From Halomonas urmiana (GTDB taxonomy: Bacteria; Pseudomonadota; Gammaproteobacteria; Pseudomonadales; Halomonadaceae): a stretch of 64,000 nucleotides of DNA. Location: contig NZ_VBUI01000022.1 in the NCBI RefSeq assembly GCF_005780185.1, forward strand, positions 1-64,000. The letters run 5' to 3'. Of this stretch, positions 61,221 to 64,000 are shown one piece after another (the first letter of the stretch is position 1; the number at the start of each line of letters is the position of its first letter). The translations under genes and the position numbers were made by a program. Below the pieces are notes generated by a model. The model searched no databases. It was given only the letters and a program-made list of their open reading frames with translations, and was not told the origin of the DNA.

Positions 61221-62618
61221 ATGGCCCGCAACGACAACCTTCCAGAAGCCGCACTCGAGACGCTGCAGGGCGGCCTGCGTGGCAAGCTGATCCGCCCCGG
61301 CCAGGACGGCTACGAGATAGCCAGAAGCGTATGGAACGGCATGATCGACCGTCATCCCGGCGCCATCGCACGCTGTGCCGACGTCGGCGACGTGATGACG
61401 GCAGTACGCACGGCGAACGAGCACCGCGTCCCACTGGCCGTGCGTGGCGGGGGCCACAGCGCCAGCGGCCTGGCCCTGTGCGATGACGGCCTGGTGATCG
61501 ACCTGTCGGCCATGCACGGCGTACGCGTCGATCCGCTAGCCCGCACGGTCACCGCCGAAGGTGGCTGCACCCTGGGCGATGTCGATCACGCCACCCACGC
61601 CTTCGGTCTCGCGACTCCCTTTGGCATCATCTCCACGAGCGGCATCGGCGGTCTCACCCTGGGGGGCGGCAGCGGCTACCTCTCCCGGCACCACGGTCTG
61701 TCGATCGACAACCTGCTGGCTGCCGACGTGGTGCTGGCCGACGGCAGCTTCGTCACCGCCAGCGCCGAGTCGCATCCCGATCTGTTCTGGGCGCTGCGCG
61801 GCGGAGGCGGCAACTTCGGGGTGGTCACCGCCTTCCAGTTCCGCTGCCATCCGGTACGCAACGTCATGGCCGGCCCGGTCCTCTATGATGTGGCCGACAC
61901 CGGAGCGGTGCTGCGCTGGTACCGTCACTTCCTGCCCTCGGCGCCCGAGGAGCTGTACGGCTTCTTCATGGTCGGCACCGTACCGCCGGCCCCGCCCTTC
62001 CCGGAGGCCCTGCACGGCCGGCACGTCTGCGGCATCATCTGGGTCTACAGCGGCGACCGTGACGCCGCCGATGCCGTCCTCGCCTCGGCCCGACAGTTCG
62101 GCTCGCCGCTGCTCGACGGCATCCACGAAGTCCCCTTCCCGGCCCTGCAGTCGGTCTTCGACTCGCTCTATCCCCCTGGGCTGCACTCCTACTGGCGGGG
62201 CGACTTCTTCGCCGAGATCCCCGATGAAGCCATCGCCGTCCACGAGCGCTTCGCCGAGGTCCCCACACCGCTCTCTACCATGCACCTTTACCCCATCGAC
62301 GGGGCCGCCCAGCGGGTGGGCCAGGACGACACCGCCTTCCGCTACCGGAATGCCACCTGGAACGCGGTCATCCTGGGCATCGATCCCGACCCGGCCAATG
62401 CCGACCGTGTCCGCGACTGGGTAGTGCGCTACTGGGAGGCCCTGCATCCCAGTTCGGCGGGTGGCGCCTATGTGAACTTCATGATGGACGAAGGTCATGA
62501 CCGGGTTCAGGCGACCTATGGCGAAAACTACGACCGGCTGGCCCGCATCAAGGCGCACTACGACCCGGACAACCTGTTCCGCCACAACCACAACATCCCG
62601 CCGGCCGACCTGGCGTGA
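61221..62618 (+). CDS. BBE-like FAD-dependent oxidoreductase
   Basis: A 465-residue PCMH-type FAD enzyme of the berberine-bridge/6-hydroxynicotine oxidase group. The FAD-attachment motif VRGGGHSASGLALCDDG holds the histidine for covalent flavin. GIGGLTLGGGSGYLSRHHGL and GGGNFGVVTAFQF are the pyrophosphate loops. The C-terminal BBE segment is YGENYDRLARIKAHYDPDNL. The second cysteine tether of bicovalent members is absent (ATPFGIIST where they have a Cys), so single attachment is expected. No signal peptide. The substrate is unknown; relatives oxidise alkaloids, sugars or aromatic alcohols. AGGAGG precedes the ATG. Confidence 0.87.
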   Translation: MARNDNLPEAALETLQGGLRGKLIRPGQDGYEIARSVWNGMIDRHPGAIARCADVGDVMTAVRTANEHRVPLAVRGGGHSASGLALCDDGLVIDLSAMHGVRVDPLARTVTAEGGCTLGDVDHATHAFGLATPFGIISTSGIGGLTLGGGSGYLSRHHGLSIDNLLAADVVLADGSFVTASAESHPDLFWALRGGGGNFGVVTAFQFRCHPVRNVMAGPVLYDVADTGAVLRWYRHFLPSAPEELYGFFMVGTVPPAPPFPEALHGRHVCGIIWVYSGDRDAADAVLASARQFGSPLLDGIHEVPFPALQSVFDSLYPPGLHSYWRGDFFAEIPDEAIAVHERFAEVPTPLSTMHLYPIDGAAQRVGQDDTAFRYRNATWNAVILGIDPDPANADRVRDWVVRYWEALHPSSAGGAYVNFMMDEGHDRVQATYGENYDRLARIKAHYDPDNLFRHNHNIPPADLA

Positions 62619-62651
62619 TCATCATGCACGACAAGACAGAGGAGAACCGCC

Positions 62652-63203
62652 ATGAAACCCCATGCCACCCCTTCCGTAAGCCTGCCCCTCGCCGCCCTGG
62701 CCCTGGGTACGCTGGCCCTGTCCGTCCCGACACTGGCGGCGAGCGACGACCCACGCCCCATTACCGTGGAGGAACTGACCCCGCGCGGCGAGATCACCGA
62801 TGAAGTCGCCGTCCGGATCGGCCTCGCCGTGGAGGGTCGCGAACGGCTCGACCTTGAGGTCCCCGAGGCTGGACGGGTCGCCACGGCCCGGATCACCATC
62901 CAACCGGGCGCGGCCTTTCCCTGGCACACCCATCCCGGGCCGGTATTTGCCACCGTTGCCCGGGGTGAACTGGTCTACGTCTATGCCGATGACTGCGTGG
63001 AGCGCCCCTATGCGACGGGTGAGCTGTTCATCGACCCGGGCTTCGACAACATCCACAGTGCCTTCAACCCCAGCGAGACCGAGGAAGCCGTGGTGGTAGC
63101 GACCTTCCTCAACGCCCCCGAGGGCGAGAACGGCAAGGGCCTGACCATTCCCCGCGAGCCCGATCAGACCTGCCCCGACCTGCCCATCGGCGGGGCACAT
63201 TGA
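62652..63203 (+). CDS. Periplasmic cupin-domain protein
   Basis: A 183-residue exported protein with a signal peptide (VSLPLAALALGTLALSVPTL, cleavage after LAA near residue 29) and one beta-barrel cupin. The metal-binding motif is ITIQPGAAFPWHTHPGPVFA (His-His) with the second half FIDPGFDNIHSAFNP supplying the last His. Two Cys (DDCVERP and DQTCPDL) could form a disulfide in the periplasm. It follows the FAD oxidoreductase by 33 bp, so the two form an operon under the AfsR-like regulator's likely control. Confidence 0.85.
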   Translation: MKPHATPSVSLPLAALALGTLALSVPTLAASDDPRPITVEELTPRGEITDEVAVRIGLAVEGRERLDLEVPEAGRVATARITIQPGAAFPWHTHPGPVFATVARGELVYVYADDCVERPYATGELFIDPGFDNIHSAFNPSETEEAVVVATFLNAPEGENGKGLTIPREPDQTCPDLPIGGAH

Positions 63204-63346
63204 CGACAGGAACCCGCAACGAGGCGGGAGCCCGGCAACCTCAGCAACCGACCCTCTCCCGCCTCACCCATCACTGGCGCCGCCTGGCTAAGGTGGTGCC
63301 ACGGTCGTGCCATGAAACTACGCCTTGACCAGGCTCTGCCCAGCAC

Positions 63347-63484
63347 TCAGTGCAGCGTCTCGGCCCGCGGCTCGAACAGCAGCTAGACATAGTGGCGCAG
63401 CACCAGCCCGCCCTCGATGATCGTCGATACCATGTCGGCCAGCACCTGGGTAACGCCGCACAGTGGATCTTCGGCCGCCACCAT
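63347..63484 (-). pseudogene. Possible TetR-family regulator C-terminal remnant
   Basis: The reverse strand reads VAAEDPLCGVTQVLADMVST, IIEGGLVLRHYV, an in-frame stop, then LLFEPRAETLH and a second stop. The phrase STIIEGGLVL-RHYV-LLFEP is reminiscent of the last helices of TetR/AcrR ligand domains, with no DNA-binding part left. A tentative identification of a decayed regulator in the 343-bp gap 63204-63546. Confidence 0.3.
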
Positions 63485-63509
63485 TTGACTTCTCGGCCCT
63501 AACAGTCAA

Positions 63510-63529
63510 AATGATATTCACTCTCATTT
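63510..63529. promoter_or_regulatory. Fur-box-like sequence
   Basis: AATGATATTCACTCTCATTT matches Fur operators of the AATGATAAT-ATTCTCATT type at most positions and overlaps an AT-rich stretch just upstream of the next gene. It suggests iron repression of that gene. Confidence 0.6.
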
Positions 63530-63546
63530 GAGCCTCATGGTGCACT

Positions 63547-63951
63547 ATGAACGCGGAACGCTCCCAGCTCTACTACGCCTGCGTTTTCCTGCACGTCTCC
63601 TTCCAGGCGATTCAGCACTCGGTGGCCTGCTCCTCTAGCCAGGACGACACGCCCTGCTGGCTGGATGCGCAGACGATGAGCCTGCTGCTGCGCGAACTCC
63701 AGCGCTGTCGTCGGCAGGCGGTCCCCTTGAAGGAGGTCTATCCGTCCCTGGACACCGCCGTCTACCACTGCGGCCTGCTGATGGCCCAGTGCCCCGCCGC
63801 CCTCCACCGCCCGCTCTGCCAGCACCATCTCGAGGCCATCATCACGCCGCTGCAAGAGGCCGCGGCGCAACTCTCGGGCAAGGTGAACCAGGCATCCGGG
63901 AGCCAGGTCCTCTCACCCGGTCAGCGACTTCGCCACTGGCTGGGGTGGTAG
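63547..63951 (+). CDS. Small Cys/His-containing hypothetical protein, probably iron-regulated
   Basis: A 134-residue soluble protein with no recognised domain. It contains five Cys and several His spread over its length (ACVFLHVSF, HSVACSS, PCWLDA, VYHCGLLMAQCP, LCQHHLEAI), with a mainly helical look. No signal peptide. Its ATG lacks a good ribosome site, and a Fur-box-like sequence lies 18 bp upstream. The position next to that box suggests a role in iron limitation, for example in heme or bacterioferritin handling, but this is inference only. Confidence 0.55.
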   Translation: MNAERSQLYYACVFLHVSFQAIQHSVACSSSQDDTPCWLDAQTMSLLLRELQRCRRQAVPLKEVYPSLDTAVYHCGLLMAQCPAALHRPLCQHHLEAIITPLQEAAAQLSGKVNQASGSQVLSPGQRLRHWLGW

Positions 63952-64000
63952 AGAACGCCGTCTCGCGCCTGCCGGCTGGAAGCATCGGCATGACCACCGC

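Overview
The window is a GC-rich gammaproteobacterial chromosome segment, most likely from the Halomonadaceae (Halomonas or a close relative). The evidence is the codon and protein style, the order gacA-uvrC-pgsA-tRNA-Gly-tRNA-Cys-tRNA-Leu, fxsA-groES-groEL, ihfB-lapA-lapB, a six-gene Mrp/Pha-type cation/H+ antiporter operon and a class I PHA synthase. No insertion sequence, CRISPR array, rRNA or intact prophage was seen.

Layout. 1-12 kb: a 7-bp tandem repeat, a DUF294 nucleotidyltransferase, hlyU-like, argG, rnt, grxD, argF, a TPP riboswitch driving thiO-thiS-thiG, an MDR oxidoreductase overlapping an atypical proline-racemase-family gene, and a DUF4236 protein. 12-29 kb: housekeeping core with tRNA-Ala, gacA-uvrC-pgsA-3 tRNAs, a FUSC-type protein-nadB pair, sdhE-ygfX, ihfB-lapA-lapB against pyrF, a secreted HhH protein, an SDR, fxsA, groESL with a sigma-32 promoter, trmJ, and an NhaC/YuiF-type transporter. 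29-33 kb: an intergenic RNA resembling CsrB/RsmZ sponges, then a three-gene operon of unrecognised, partly paralogous proteins of which the first two genes carry about seven apparent frameshifts. 33-41 kb: an operon with two histone-deacetylase-like amidohydrolases around RidA and an ornithine-cyclodeaminase homologue, a divergent HisC-like aminotransferase, and phaC. 41-51 kb: a sigma-54-controlled catabolic locus. 51-58 kb: the mrp operon. 58-64 kb: an AfsR-like ATPase regulator with an FAD oxidoreductase and periplasmic cupin, and a small gene behind a Fur-like box.

The most notable result is a probable sigma-54 regulon. An AcoR-type activator (49268-51253) is divergent from a seven-gene operon: Tat-exported gluconate-dehydrogenase-like small subunit, GMC oxidoreductase, E1 alpha, E1 beta, free lipoyl domain, E2 catalytic domain and lipoate ligase. 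That operon has a -24/-12 promoter at 48996-49010, with a palindrome (GTTACAGGTGTAAC) about 140 bp upstream. A second locus, a secreted VOC-fold protein convergent with the operon, has its own -24/-12 promoter (42116-42131) and nearly the same palindrome (GTGACAGGTGTCAC) about 110 bp upstream. The two loci therefore probably answer to one activator and act on one substrate, which the sequence does not identify.

All functional assignments come from reading the sequence and from family knowledge; no database search was run.
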